Positions 38,041 to 46,469 of a stretch of 64,000 nt of DNA are shown here, piece by piece (the stretch's first letter is position 1; the number at the start of each line of letters is the position of its first letter). The translations under genes were made by a program, and so were the position numbers. Location of the stretch: contig JAFEBP010000007.1 of NCBI GenBank assembly GCA_018242605.1, positions 287,059 to 351,058 on the forward strand, in the 5' to 3' direction. Source of the DNA: Planctomycetota bacterium. GTDB taxonomy: Bacteria > Planctomycetota > Phycisphaerae > Phycisphaerales > UBA1924. The notes beneath the pieces were generated by a model. That model saw only the letters and a list, made by a program, of their open reading frames with translations. It was not told where the DNA came from and made no database searches.

Positions 38041-38889
38041 ATGCACCTGTCTCGCACCAGATCCTGCAACGCTGCCCGCCTGATCGCGGGGGGGGTTGTC
38101 ATGGCAAGCCTTCTCGCGTGCGAGGAACCCCGCGAAGACCTCGTGACGGTCGAAAGTGAAACGCAGGCGATCCAGATTCAGACAGGGTTGGAAGCACGGG
38201 GAATCACCCAGCCGACAAAGCGGGCGTCTTCCAAGGGCACCCGAGCCGGGTGGGTGATCAGCGTGCCCGCGGCTTCGGGCGCTACGGCACGCGCAGCGCT
38301 CGCGGAGCTGGGGCTCCCGCGGGAAAGTCAGGCCGGCTACGAGTCGCTCTCAACCGGACTGGTGCCATCAGCCGCTCAGGAGCGGGCGATGCTCGCCCAC
38401 GCCGCGGCGGGGGAGTTGGCCAAGGCGCTGGAAGTGCTGGAAGGCGTCGTCGCCGCAAGAGTGCTGGTCACGCTTCCCGAGGCTCCGCCCATCGATTCCC
38501 CAGCGAGCGATGTGGCCCCGTCGGGCTCGGCCGCCGTGTTTGTCAAATACCGCCCGGTGGCCCAACCGGCCACGGTCGCGATCGGAAGCGAAGCGGCCGT
38601 TGCGAAAGACACAGAATCGGCGGATGCTCCGATGAGCGTCGGCGCGATTCGGGCGTTGGCGGTCAGGTCAATTCCCGGGCTCGACCCCGCCCGGGTGGGA
38701 GTTGTGCTGAGCCGCGCCGCGGCGTCGGCGCCGCCGACCCCTGGCACAGGTGCACCGCTTGACGCCGAATCGAAGAACCGCATGCGACTCTGGCTGGCGG
38801 TGCTCGGCGTGGGCGTCTCCGCCTTGTTGACCTACGGATTCATCGCGGCCCGTCAGTTCGTGCGAGCTCGCTTGGGACGCGCGGCCTAA
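38041..38889 (+). CDS. sctJ: Type III secretion inner-membrane ring lipoprotein SctJ
   Basis: SctJ (YscJ/PrgK) forms the inner-membrane ring of the injectisome, the counterpart of flagellar FliF. The protein has 282 residues. Its signal peptide ends in the lipobox LLAC, making Cys27 the lipidated residue. The ring-building domain has QAIQIQTGLEARGI, WVISVPAA, ARAALAELGLPRES, a GxVPS-type segment (STGLVPSAAQERAML), LEVLEGVVAARVLVTLPE and IRALAVRSIPGLDPARVGV. One membrane helix (about 250-272, LWLAVLGVGVSALLTYGF) is at the C-terminus. Lipidation, size and a single C-terminal helix mark SctJ rather than FliF. It is the first gene of a five-gene operon. Confidence 0.88.
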   Translation: MHLSRTRSCNAARLIAGGVVMASLLACEEPREDLVTVESETQAIQIQTGLEARGITQPTKRASSKGTRAGWVISVPAASGATARAALAELGLPRESQAGYESLSTGLVPSAAQERAMLAHAAAGELAKALEVLEGVVAARVLVTLPEAPPIDSPASDVAPSGSAAVFVKYRPVAQPATVAIGSEAAVAKDTESADAPMSVGAIRALAVRSIPGLDPARVGVVLSRAAASAPPTPGTGAPLDAESKNRMRLWLAVLGVGVSALLTYGFIAARQFVRARLGRAA

Positions 38890-38903
38890 CCCCCCGAACA
38901 AGC

Positions 38904-39722
38904 ATGTCCGACACAACAGACGAACTCCAGCCCCCCACCACCGCCCGGATGCGCTCTCGCGTAAAGACCATCGCGGGTGCGCTGGCATCGGCCGGTGAAC
39001 GGGCGAGAGGCCTGCTCAATCGGCGTGAGGGCGGCGATCGCTTCGCGGCACTGGTCACCGCCGCTTCGCCCAGCGACATCGCTGCGTCACTCTGGAACGA
39101 CCTTCGCGAGCGCGAACGGGACTGCATCAGCGAATGCGTGCCGCCCGCGCCGATCACCGGCGAGGAAGGCGCCGCGTATTTCGTTCGGTCCCGGGCCGCG
39201 GCGGGACGGGCCGCGGCGGCCGAGGCCGTGGCGCGCCTACCCGCGATGTGGCTCGCCGTGCTGCGTTGCACGCCGTTCGAGTTCAGGCAGCGGTGCATCG
39301 GGCTGGGTGTGGAAATCGCGGCGCTGGCATCGGCCAAACTCCCGGCAGCGCGGGCGGCGGAACTCCTCTCGCCCCTGGGCAGGCAACTCGCCAGAGCCGC
39401 GGCGGACGAGCGCAACAAACGGGAAACCCCGGCGATCCCTGATTCGCTGTGCGACGCGTGGTCAGCTCTGATGGAGCGACAATCGCTGCGTGTTCGCGGC
39501 GCAGAGCTCGCCGCCGCCGTCGGACTCGCGACCCTGGCGGACCTGTTCGATCGACTTCCCGCGGAGGATCGCCATCTCGCGACGCGAACGGCGGGCACCA
39601 ACATGTGCACGCTATTCACCGCCGAACCTCGAGCGCCGGTGCATCCGGATGCAGACGCTCGACTGGCCGCGGCGGTGGTTTCGTGGATGCTGTCCGAGAG
39701 GCGCAGGGGCCATGAGGCATGA
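38904..39722 (+). CDS. Candidate type III secretion sorting-platform protein SctK
   Basis: The protein has 272 residues, is Ala/Arg/Leu-rich and mostly helical, with no signal peptide, membrane segment or known motif. It lies between sctJ and sctL, where SctK (YscK/OrgA) is found in many injectisome operons; SctK proteins are poorly conserved and link the ring to the cytoplasmic sorting platform. Its length is in the SctK range (about 200-270). It starts 14 bases after sctJ and overlaps sctL by four bases (ATGA). The assignment rests on position only. Confidence 0.55.
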   Translation: MSDTTDELQPPTTARMRSRVKTIAGALASAGERARGLLNRREGGDRFAALVTAASPSDIAASLWNDLRERERDCISECVPPAPITGEEGAAYFVRSRAAAGRAAAAEAVARLPAMWLAVLRCTPFEFRQRCIGLGVEIAALASAKLPAARAAELLSPLGRQLARAAADERNKRETPAIPDSLCDAWSALMERQSLRVRGAELAAAVGLATLADLFDRLPAEDRHLATRTAGTNMCTLFTAEPRAPVHPDADARLAAAVVSWMLSERRRGHEA

Positions 39723-40411
39723 GCGACGCGGCTGCACAATCTCCAACCCCGATGAACACCGGACGCATCATGAAGTCCGGAGCCGCCGTGTCGCCGCTCT
39801 ACCCGCCCTCGCGCCTGGTTCGCACCGCGCACACCCGCGCAAACGCGATGCTGGAGGAGGCTCGCGAGCGCAGCCAGGCGGCTCGCGCGGAAAGCGAGCG
39901 GCTTCTTGCCCAGGCCCGGGAGCAGGCAGAGATGATCCGCGAACAGGCCGCACGGCAAGGCGCCGGCGAAGCAGCGGAGCGGCTCACGCATCTCCTGGAC
40001 CAAACACGGGCAGAACTCGCGGACCTGCAATCCAACCTCGCGGCACGCGTGACGGATCTTGCCTTACGTCTGGCGAGAATCGTGATCGACGCGGAGTTCT
40101 CCGTGAAGCCGGAACGGCTAGTTTCGCTCTCGGCCAAGGCCCTCGCGCGGGCGTCGTTCTCGACGCGGGCCACGGTCTACCTCAATCCGACGGACGCGGA
40201 ACTCGTGGAACGGCATGCGCCGGCGTTGGCGGGGCTCGCCGCGTTCGAGGGCGAACTCGTGATCGCGCCTGATGAGAGCCTGGCGCCGGGCGTGGTTCGC
40301 GTCGAGACAGACTCGGGCGGTTACGAAACTTCGATCGACGAGCAGTTCGCGGCCCTTCGGCGATCACTCAATAGCAGCGACGAATCCCGGAGCGGGGGAA
40401 CCACGCCATGA
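39719..40411 (+). CDS. sctL: Type III secretion stator protein SctL
   Basis: SctL (YscL/FliH-like) forms the spokes that hold the ATPase under the export gate. The protein has 230 residues. An N-terminal coiled-coil region rich in Ala/Glu/Arg (about 40-110) leads into a conserved C-terminal domain (TDLALRLARIVIDAEFSVKP), ending with the typical VRVETDSGGYETSIDEQFAALRRSL pattern. The start codon overlaps the stop of the previous gene and its stop overlaps the sctN start (both ATGA), showing tight translational coupling. Confidence 0.85.
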   Translation: MSDAAAQSPTPMNTGRIMKSGAAVSPLYPPSRLVRTAHTRANAMLEEARERSQAARAESERLLAQAREQAEMIREQAARQGAGEAAERLTHLLDQTRAELADLQSNLAARVTDLALRLARIVIDAEFSVKPERLVSLSAKALARASFSTRATVYLNPTDAELVERHAPALAGLAAFEGELVIAPDESLAPGVVRVETDSGGYETSIDEQFAALRRSLNSSDESRSGGTTP

Positions 40412-41739
40412 ACCAGGGTCCATCCTCCCGCCTGGGTCAGCAGATCGAAGCCGCGGCGGCGAGAGCGAACGCCGCGTCGGGCGTCGCGCGCGTCGGCCGC
40501 GTCACGGCCGTGACCGGCACGGTAATCCGCGCGGAACTGCCCGATGTTCGCGTGGGCGAAATCGTGCGGATCGCGCGGCGTGACGGCGGCGACCTGGAGG
40601 CTCAGGCCGTGGGCTTCGACAAGTCGGGCGTCCTTCTCATGGCATTGGGGCGAGCCGAATCAGTGGAAGCCAATGCGAGGGTGGTTCCCGCCGCGCAGGC
40701 GCTCAAGGCCCCCACGGGAGAGGCCGCACGCGGGCGAGTGCTCGACGCGCTCGGCCGGCCGATCGACGGTCGCGGAGAGCTCACCGGCCAAACGGGCGCT
40801 GTGCTCACCGGCGAGCCGCCCCACCCCTTGCGCCGGGCCCGCATCCGCACCCCCTTGACCACCGGTGTCCGGGCGATCGACGCCTGCCTCACCATCGGGC
40901 GAGGTCAGCGTGTGGGAATTTTCGCCGCGGCGGGCGTCGGCAAGAGCACGCTGCTGAGCACCATCGCCAGGCACGTGGAAGCCGATTTAATCGTTCTGGC
41001 GCTGGTGGGCGAGCGCGGCCGGGAGGTCGCAGGTTTCATCGAGGACGACCTGGGCCCCCAGGGCCTGGAACGGGCCGCGGTGGTCGTCTCCACGAGCGAC
41101 CAACCGGCCCTGCTGAGGCTCAAGGCCGCGCACACGGCGATGGCGATCGCGGAATCGGCGAGAGCGAACGGGCAGCATGTGGTGCTCCTGATGGACTCGG
41201 TCACACGATTCGCCCGCGCACTTCGCGAGGTTGGCCTGGCGGCGGGTGAGCCCCCGGGACGGCAGGGATACCCCGCGTCGGTGTTCGCCGAACTGCCCCG
41301 GATGTTCGAGCGTGCGGGCAACGACGAGAAGGGCTCGATCACCGCCTTCTTCACCGTGCTGGTCGCCGGGGATGACCTTGAAGAACCTGTCGCGGACGAG
41401 ACGCTCAGCCTGCTCGACGGGCACATCCTGCTGTCGCGTGTTCTGGCCTCACGCGGCCATTACCCTGCCATTGACGTAGTCCGCAGCAAGAGCCGCGTGA
41501 TGGACGAGATCGCGTCGGCCGAGCACCTCGCCGCGGCGCAGCACCTGACGAGGATCGTGTCAACGTACGAACGCAACTACGACAAGATCAGTCTGAACGT
41601 GTACGAACGGGGCGCCGACCCCGAGGTGGATGAAGCGATCGAACGCATCGGCGACGCCGAGCGGTTCCTTCGGCAGAACCGCGCCGAGAGCGTCGGCTTC
41701 TCCGACACAATCTCGCGGCTGATGGGCCTGTTCACCTGA
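40408..41739 (+). CDS. sctN: Type III secretion system ATPase SctN
   Basis: SctN (YscN/FliI family) is the hexameric ATPase that unfolds and releases substrates at the export gate. The 443-residue protein has the Walker A AAAGVGKST (173-181), the catalytic block LVGERGREV (199-207), Walker B VVLLMDSVTRFARA (258-271), GYPASVFAELPRMFERAG (287-304) and the C-terminal YERNYDKISLNVYERG. The type III specific N-terminal domain (GRVTAVTGTVIRAELP) distinguishes it from F1 beta subunits. It cannot be told from FliI by sequence motifs alone, but its neighbours (lipidated SctJ) favour a non-flagellar system. It is coupled to sctL by ATGA overlap. Confidence 0.92.
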   Translation: MNQGPSSRLGQQIEAAAARANAASGVARVGRVTAVTGTVIRAELPDVRVGEIVRIARRDGGDLEAQAVGFDKSGVLLMALGRAESVEANARVVPAAQALKAPTGEAARGRVLDALGRPIDGRGELTGQTGAVLTGEPPHPLRRARIRTPLTTGVRAIDACLTIGRGQRVGIFAAAGVGKSTLLSTIARHVEADLIVLALVGERGREVAGFIEDDLGPQGLERAAVVVSTSDQPALLRLKAAHTAMAIAESARANGQHVVLLMDSVTRFARALREVGLAAGEPPGRQGYPASVFAELPRMFERAGNDEKGSITAFFTVLVAGDDLEEPVADETLSLLDGHILLSRVLASRGHYPAIDVVRSKSRVMDEIASAEHLAAAQHLTRIVSTYERNYDKISLNVYERGADPEVDEAIERIGDAERFLRQNRAESVGFSDTISRLMGLFT

Positions 41740-41746
41740 GCCGCGC

Positions 41747-42250
41747 ATGGCGAACCGGCCCTTCCAGTTCGGCGCTCAGCCCGCGCTCGACCGCGCAGTC
41801 GCGAGGAATCGCGAGTTGGAGCGGTCGTTGGCCAGGGCGATTCAGGAGTTCGAACAGGAACAGTCGCTGGTCAGGAAACTTCACTCGCTCGCGGACGAGA
41901 CGCAGCAGCGCATCGCGATGGAACGCGACGGCCTGGCCTCGCCGCGACCCGGTCCGGTGGAGCCGGCCGAACTCGCGGCCCGCAACCGATGCATCGAGGG
42001 GTTGGGCCGCCGGCTCGAGAGGGAGCAGGAGGCCGTGAGGGTCGCTCTGCGGAGAGTCGACATCGCGGCCGAGCGAGTGCGGCAGCGGCGGGCCGATCTG
42101 GCGCAGGCAACGGCGGCGCTTCGCGCAATGGAGAAACTGCGCGACGCACGCAAGCAACAGCACGACGCCGCGGGGCGTCTGGCGGTCTCCAAAATGGAGG
42201 ACGAGGCTGCGACGCAGAGTTGGGAACGAGGGCGCGAGCGAGGTCAATAG
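41747..42250 (+). CDS. sctO: Type III secretion central stalk protein SctO
   Basis: SctO (YscO/FliJ-like) is a helical-hairpin stalk in the centre of the ATPase hexamer that couples it to the export gate. The protein has 167 residues, almost entirely two long charged helices (about 10-65 and 75-160) with a Pro-containing turn (SPRPGPVEP). It starts seven bases after sctN, the usual sctN-sctO order. Family members share little sequence, so the call combines length, coiled-coil character and position. The 3' end overlaps the convergent ggt gene by seven bases. Confidence 0.75.
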   Translation: MANRPFQFGAQPALDRAVARNRELERSLARAIQEFEQEQSLVRKLHSLADETQQRIAMERDGLASPRPGPVEPAELAARNRCIEGLGRRLEREQEAVRVALRRVDIAAERVRQRRADLAQATAALRAMEKLRDARKQQHDAAGRLAVSKMEDEAATQSWERGRERGQ

Positions 42251-43956
42251 CCGTCGGGCGTACCGCCCTTGCGTGGATCGCTCGCGGGTTGCCACCCGCC
42301 GTCGACCTTTCGGATAATCTGCACGGAGGCCACGACCTTGCGCAGGCCTGTGGTGTGCCCCAGAGCTTTGAGCTTCTCGAGGGTCTCCGGTGTGCGGAGC
42401 GCTTCTTCCAACTGCAGTTCATCCGGGTGCCATTGGTGGTGGAACCGGGGGACTCTGAGCGCCTCGTCCGCCGGCATGTTAAAGATCAACGCGTTCAGCG
42501 CGGCCTGGATCGTGCCCGTGATGATGCGGGGGCCCCCGGCGCCACCCGCGAGCAGCACCGCGTCGCCGCCCTTTACAAAGATCGTGGGAGTCATGCTCGA
42601 CAGCGGCCGCTTGCCGGCCTGCGGACGGTTGAGGTCCGCGTGCGACAGCCCGAACGCGTTGTCGTGCCCTTTTCGCGTGATGAAGTCGTCCATCTCGTCG
42701 TTGAGCACAAACCCGTACTCGGGCACGCACAGCAGCGAACCGAAGATCAGGTTCACAGTCTCCGTGCACGCCACCGCGCCGCCCCATTGGTCGACGGCGC
42801 ACAGGTGGCTGGTGCCATGATCGTTGGGGAACGGCGTCGCCGTCCCGTACGAATCGGTCGGTAGGGTGTGTTTCGGGTCGATCGCGTCGGCGCGCGCCTT
42901 GATGTACACCGGGTCCATGAGCTGCGCCGTCGGCACCTTGACGAAGTTGGGATCTCCCATCCACCTCGCTCGGTCCGCAAAGGCGTGCTTGCAGGCCTCG
43001 GCCACCAAATGGAGGTACTCGGGGCTGTTGTGCCCCGGGCCGTTCTGGATTTTCAGGAAATCGGTGTCACGGGCTTCAAGCATGCCGAAGACCTGAGCCA
43101 GCACTATGCCTCCGCTGCTGGGCGGGGCCATGGTCACGATGTCGATGCCTCGGAAGGCCGACCGCAGCGGCGCACGCTCCTCAACCTTGTAGCCGCTGAG
43201 ATCCGCTTGCGCAAGTTTTGCCCCGTCCTTATTCACGGCACGCAGGATCGCCTCCGCGACCGGCCCGGAGTAGAAGCCCTCCGCGCCGCGTTCGGCGATC
43301 AACCGCAACGCCGCGGCCTGCTCGGGCACATGGATGCGATCGCCCTTGGCGATTTTTCCGCGGTTCAGATAGCGTTCCCACAGGAACGCGAAGCGCTGTT
43401 GACGAGCGACGTCCTTGTTGAGCCAGGGGATGACCAGATCATCCTTCTGGCAGGAATCCTCGTAATGCTGATCGGCGTTGAAGCCCTCTTCGGCCAGACG
43501 GATCGCCGGGGCAAGAACCTGGTCCCGGCGCATCGTCCCAAACTTTTCGAGCGCGTACAGCAGGCCCGCGACGGTGCCCGGGACGCACACGGCCTTGCCT
43601 CCGTGCGTCGGCGCGTCTATGTCCTTCTCGGTCTCGAAGAAATCCGGCGAAACCCACGATGGTCCGGTCTCCCGGTAGTTGACGGTCGTCAGCACTTCTC
43701 CGTGCTTGGGGTCCCTGGGCAACCGGATCACCATGAATCCGCCGCCGCCGATGCCGCAGGAGTACGGCCGGACCACCGACAACGCGAACGAGGACGCCAC
43801 CGCCGCGTCCACAGCATTTCCGCCTGATTTCAGTATCTCGACCCCCGCGCGGGAGGCCAGGGGATGATCAGCAGCAACGGCAGCATGTGAGTACACGGGA
43901 GCGGGTTCCAGAGGGGCCGCGTACACGACCGCGGCGAGGGCCAGTGGGAGCAACAT
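42244..43956 (-). CDS. ggt: Gamma-glutamyltranspeptidase
   Basis: GGT hydrolyses or transfers the gamma-glutamyl group of glutathione and related peptides in the periplasm. The precursor of 570 residues has a signal sequence (MLLPLALAAVVYAA). Autocleavage would occur before Thr382 in the conserved NDHGTSH motif, giving large and small subunits. Substrate-binding blocks GGNAVDAAVA, the GIGGGGFMVI glycine loop, a YRETGP segment, PSSGG and GGAGGPRIITGT are present. It is likely downstream of the tandem glycosyltransferase gene on the same strand (75 bases apart). Confidence 0.95.
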   Translation of the reverse strand: MLLPLALAAVVYAAPLEPAPVYSHAAVAADHPLASRAGVEILKSGGNAVDAAVASSFALSVVRPYSCGIGGGGFMVIRLPRDPKHGEVLTTVNYRETGPSWVSPDFFETEKDIDAPTHGGKAVCVPGTVAGLLYALEKFGTMRRDQVLAPAIRLAEEGFNADQHYEDSCQKDDLVIPWLNKDVARQQRFAFLWERYLNRGKIAKGDRIHVPEQAAALRLIAERGAEGFYSGPVAEAILRAVNKDGAKLAQADLSGYKVEERAPLRSAFRGIDIVTMAPPSSGGIVLAQVFGMLEARDTDFLKIQNGPGHNSPEYLHLVAEACKHAFADRARWMGDPNFVKVPTAQLMDPVYIKARADAIDPKHTLPTDSYGTATPFPNDHGTSHLCAVDQWGGAVACTETVNLIFGSLLCVPEYGFVLNDEMDDFITRKGHDNAFGLSHADLNRPQAGKRPLSSMTPTIFVKGGDAVLLAGGAGGPRIITGTIQAALNALIFNMPADEALRVPRFHHQWHPDELQLEEALRTPETLEKLKALGHTTGLRKVVASVQIIRKVDGGWQPASDPRKGGTPDGY

Positions 43957-44031
43957 GCCTGGATGGTTGGCGCGCCAAAGCCCCCGGCGTGAGCGGCCGG
44001 AAGCACTGTCTTTGCGTGTTGGCAGCGGCGA

Positions 44032-46200
44032 TCAGCGGAACCGAGTCTTGTGCTCGCGAACCTGCTGCTCGCGCTTGGCGAGCATCATCTCCCGGTGCTT
44101 GGCGATCGAGACGAACTCGTACCACGAAAGCAGCCGGCACATCACCAGACCCGGATAGCCGTCCAGCCAGCCTTTCTGGAACAGGTAGGAGTAAATGAAC
44201 CGCAGCGTGGGGCGGAACGGCAGCTTGCGTCCGAACCGCTTGATCCACCGCCGACGCTCGATCGGACCGCCGAAGAGCTTGGCGTTGACCGCGCCCTCGT
44301 CGCCCGCCTCCATCGCGAAGGCTTCCCACGTCGTGTAGCGGTTGTGCTTCTCGATCCAGGCGGAAAGGTCGGGGTAGGCGTAGTGCAGGAACTCGTGCTG
44401 CAGGTAGCCGGCCTCGCCGGAGGACAGCACGATGTGCTCGTGAACCTCGTTGTCGCCGCTACCCGTATCGCCAAGATTGCCGATGCGTTCGTAGCGGCCC
44501 AGCCGGTGCTTGAGCAGGCGGACGTTCCAACTGGGGTAGTAGCCGCAGCCCTTGAGCCAGCGACCGAAGAACATGAAGCGGCGATTGACCCAATACCCGT
44601 CGCCGCAACCTCGCTTCGCGGAACCTTGCGGCGTCCACTGCCCGGTCACAACCCGCTTGATCTCCTCCGCGAGTTCCGGGGTCATGTACTCGTCGGCGTC
44701 GAGGATCATGACCCACTCGTTCTTCCAAGGGATGCTCTCGAGCGCCCAGTTCTTCTTTTTGGGCCATCCGGTCTTGCGGTTGTAGTTGAACTGGTAAACG
44801 TCCGCGCCCATCGCCTGGGAGAGTTCGATCGTCTGGTCCGTCGACCGGCTGTCGACCACGACCAGTTCGGTCGCCCAGTTGCAGCGACGCAGGCACTCAA
44901 CGATGTTCCGCTGCTCGTTCTTGACGGGCACGAGAATCGAAACCGGCACGCTTTTGTACGCCGGCCACACGCCGGGGACGTTCTCCCGCGGGTTGAGTTC
45001 CTCGACCAGCCGCGGGACCGCTTCTCGCAGCGGCTCGGGCGCGGGCGGCCCCTCCGGCTCGGGTCGTAGCGGCACATCCGCCGGCGGCGTCTGCCCGACC
45101 GGAATGACAGGATCGATCAGACGCTGTCCGAGTGATCCAAGCGCCTCGGGCTGACGCAGCGGCGCGGTGCCCGGCATGTGCATGACGTACGGAGGCACCG
45201 CGACCTGCACGGGCGGCGCTGGCGGGGGAGTCGGCGGAGCCGCGACGGTCGCCGCGGTGTTCATCATCCGCCCTTCGGGAATTGCCAGCCCCTTGGCCGG
45301 ATCGTTCTCCAACCGCTGGGAATCATCCTCAAGTCGCAGGGAACGGATCTCCGCGAGTTTGAGCGAAATCAGCAGGTCGTACGTCGCCAGAAGCAGACAG
45401 AACCGCAGTCCCGTCGCGCCGTCCAGGATGCCCAGACGGATGATGTACATGTACAGGAATCGCCACACGCCCGAGAGCGGCAGACGCGGCAGCACGTGCC
45501 GCTTGAGCCATCGCCGCATCGCGATGCCCCGCTCCAGGGGCCCGGCCTTCTCCCCTTCACGCCGCATCCGCTCCCGAGTCAGTTCGCGAGCTTCCAACGT
45601 CGAGTACCGGTTGTGCTTGGCGATCAGGTGCTCAAGCCCGCGGCGATCCTCGTGATTCATGAGGTTCGTCAGGCGCGTGGTCGGGCCGTCCACGATCATG
45701 TGCTCGTGAACTTCGCGTTCTTCGTAGTGCGCCTTGCCCCGCTTGAACATCCGCAGGTTGTAACTGGGGAAGTAGCCGCAGTGCCGGATCGGCCGCCCCA
45801 GGAAATACGTCATGCGGTTGACGTAGAAACCCGACTCGTGGACTTCACCCACTGGTCTGGCCGCGATCGCGGAGATCTCGTCGCGCAGTTCCGGCGTGAT
45901 GGATTCGTCCGAATCCAGGATGAACACCCAGTCGCTCTGCAGGGGCAAGTTGTCCAACGCCCAGTTCTTCTGCTTGGCATACCCCAGCCACGGCCGAACA
46001 ACGACATTGGCGCCCAACGCCTCGGCGATCTGCCGCGTGCGATCGGTGGATTCGCTGTCCACGACCCACACCGCGTCGGCCCATCCCTGCACGCTCTTGA
46101 TCGCCCAAGGGAGGTTCAGTTCCTCGTTAAACGCGGGAATCACAACTTCGATGTTGCTCCGCTTGACGCGCTTGACGTGCCGGCCGTTCAGAGAGGTCAT
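44032..46200 (-). CDS. Tandem fusion of two family 2 glycosyltransferases
   Basis: The 722-residue protein has two complete GT2 units of the WaaE/KdtX-like kind. Unit 1 (about 17-290) has VVIPAFNEE, VVDSESTDRT, KQKNWAL, ILDSDESI, GYFPSYNLRMF and HEHMIVDG. Unit 2 (about 420-722) has ILVPVKNEQ, VVDSRSTDQT, KKKNWAL, ILDADEYM, GYYPSWNVRLL and HEHIVLSSG. A Pro-rich linker of about 100 residues joins them. Both keep the DxD-type motif, so both may be active; they would transfer sugars such as heptose or glucose to a lipid A-core or cell-surface glycan. The ATG at 46200 is preferred; a TTG at 46245 in frame is possible. Confidence 0.88.
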   Translation of the reverse strand: MTSLNGRHVKRVKRSNIEVVIPAFNEELNLPWAIKSVQGWADAVWVVDSESTDRTRQIAEALGANVVVRPWLGYAKQKNWALDNLPLQSDWVFILDSDESITPELRDEISAIAARPVGEVHESGFYVNRMTYFLGRPIRHCGYFPSYNLRMFKRGKAHYEEREVHEHMIVDGPTTRLTNLMNHEDRRGLEHLIAKHNRYSTLEARELTRERMRREGEKAGPLERGIAMRRWLKRHVLPRLPLSGVWRFLYMYIIRLGILDGATGLRFCLLLATYDLLISLKLAEIRSLRLEDDSQRLENDPAKGLAIPEGRMMNTAATVAAPPTPPPAPPVQVAVPPYVMHMPGTAPLRQPEALGSLGQRLIDPVIPVGQTPPADVPLRPEPEGPPAPEPLREAVPRLVEELNPRENVPGVWPAYKSVPVSILVPVKNEQRNIVECLRRCNWATELVVVDSRSTDQTIELSQAMGADVYQFNYNRKTGWPKKKNWALESIPWKNEWVMILDADEYMTPELAEEIKRVVTGQWTPQGSAKRGCGDGYWVNRRFMFFGRWLKGCGYYPSWNVRLLKHRLGRYERIGNLGDTGSGDNEVHEHIVLSSGEAGYLQHEFLHYAYPDLSAWIEKHNRYTTWEAFAMEAGDEGAVNAKLFGGPIERRRWIKRFGRKLPFRPTLRFIYSYLFQKGWLDGYPGLVMCRLLSWYEFVSIAKHREMMLAKREQQVREHKTRFR

Positions 46201-46469
46201 CGACGCGATTGGGTCGCTCGAAGTCTGTTGTGCTTTGGTGTCCAAGTAGGTTCCCGTCCGGTAAGATCGCCCGCCTCTTCAGATTCACAAATGGTTCGCG
46301 AAGCGTAGTGTCGCCCAAGTCTATCGGGCGAGACTCCCAGCCGGTTGACGACCGAGCCGCACGACGCACATCCGCTCGCACAATCAGGGGGCAAGCCTCC
46401 GCAAACTATGTCCGACCGAGGGTGACCGAATGCCAATCCGCGGCGGTGCCGCAAGCCCGGATCAGGCCG

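Noticed and set aside
38041..42250. Flagellar origin for the fliI/fliH-like genes
   Set aside because: SctJ is a short lipoprotein with one C-terminal helix, not FliF, and no other flagellar gene is present. The call still needs a phylogeny of the ATPase.
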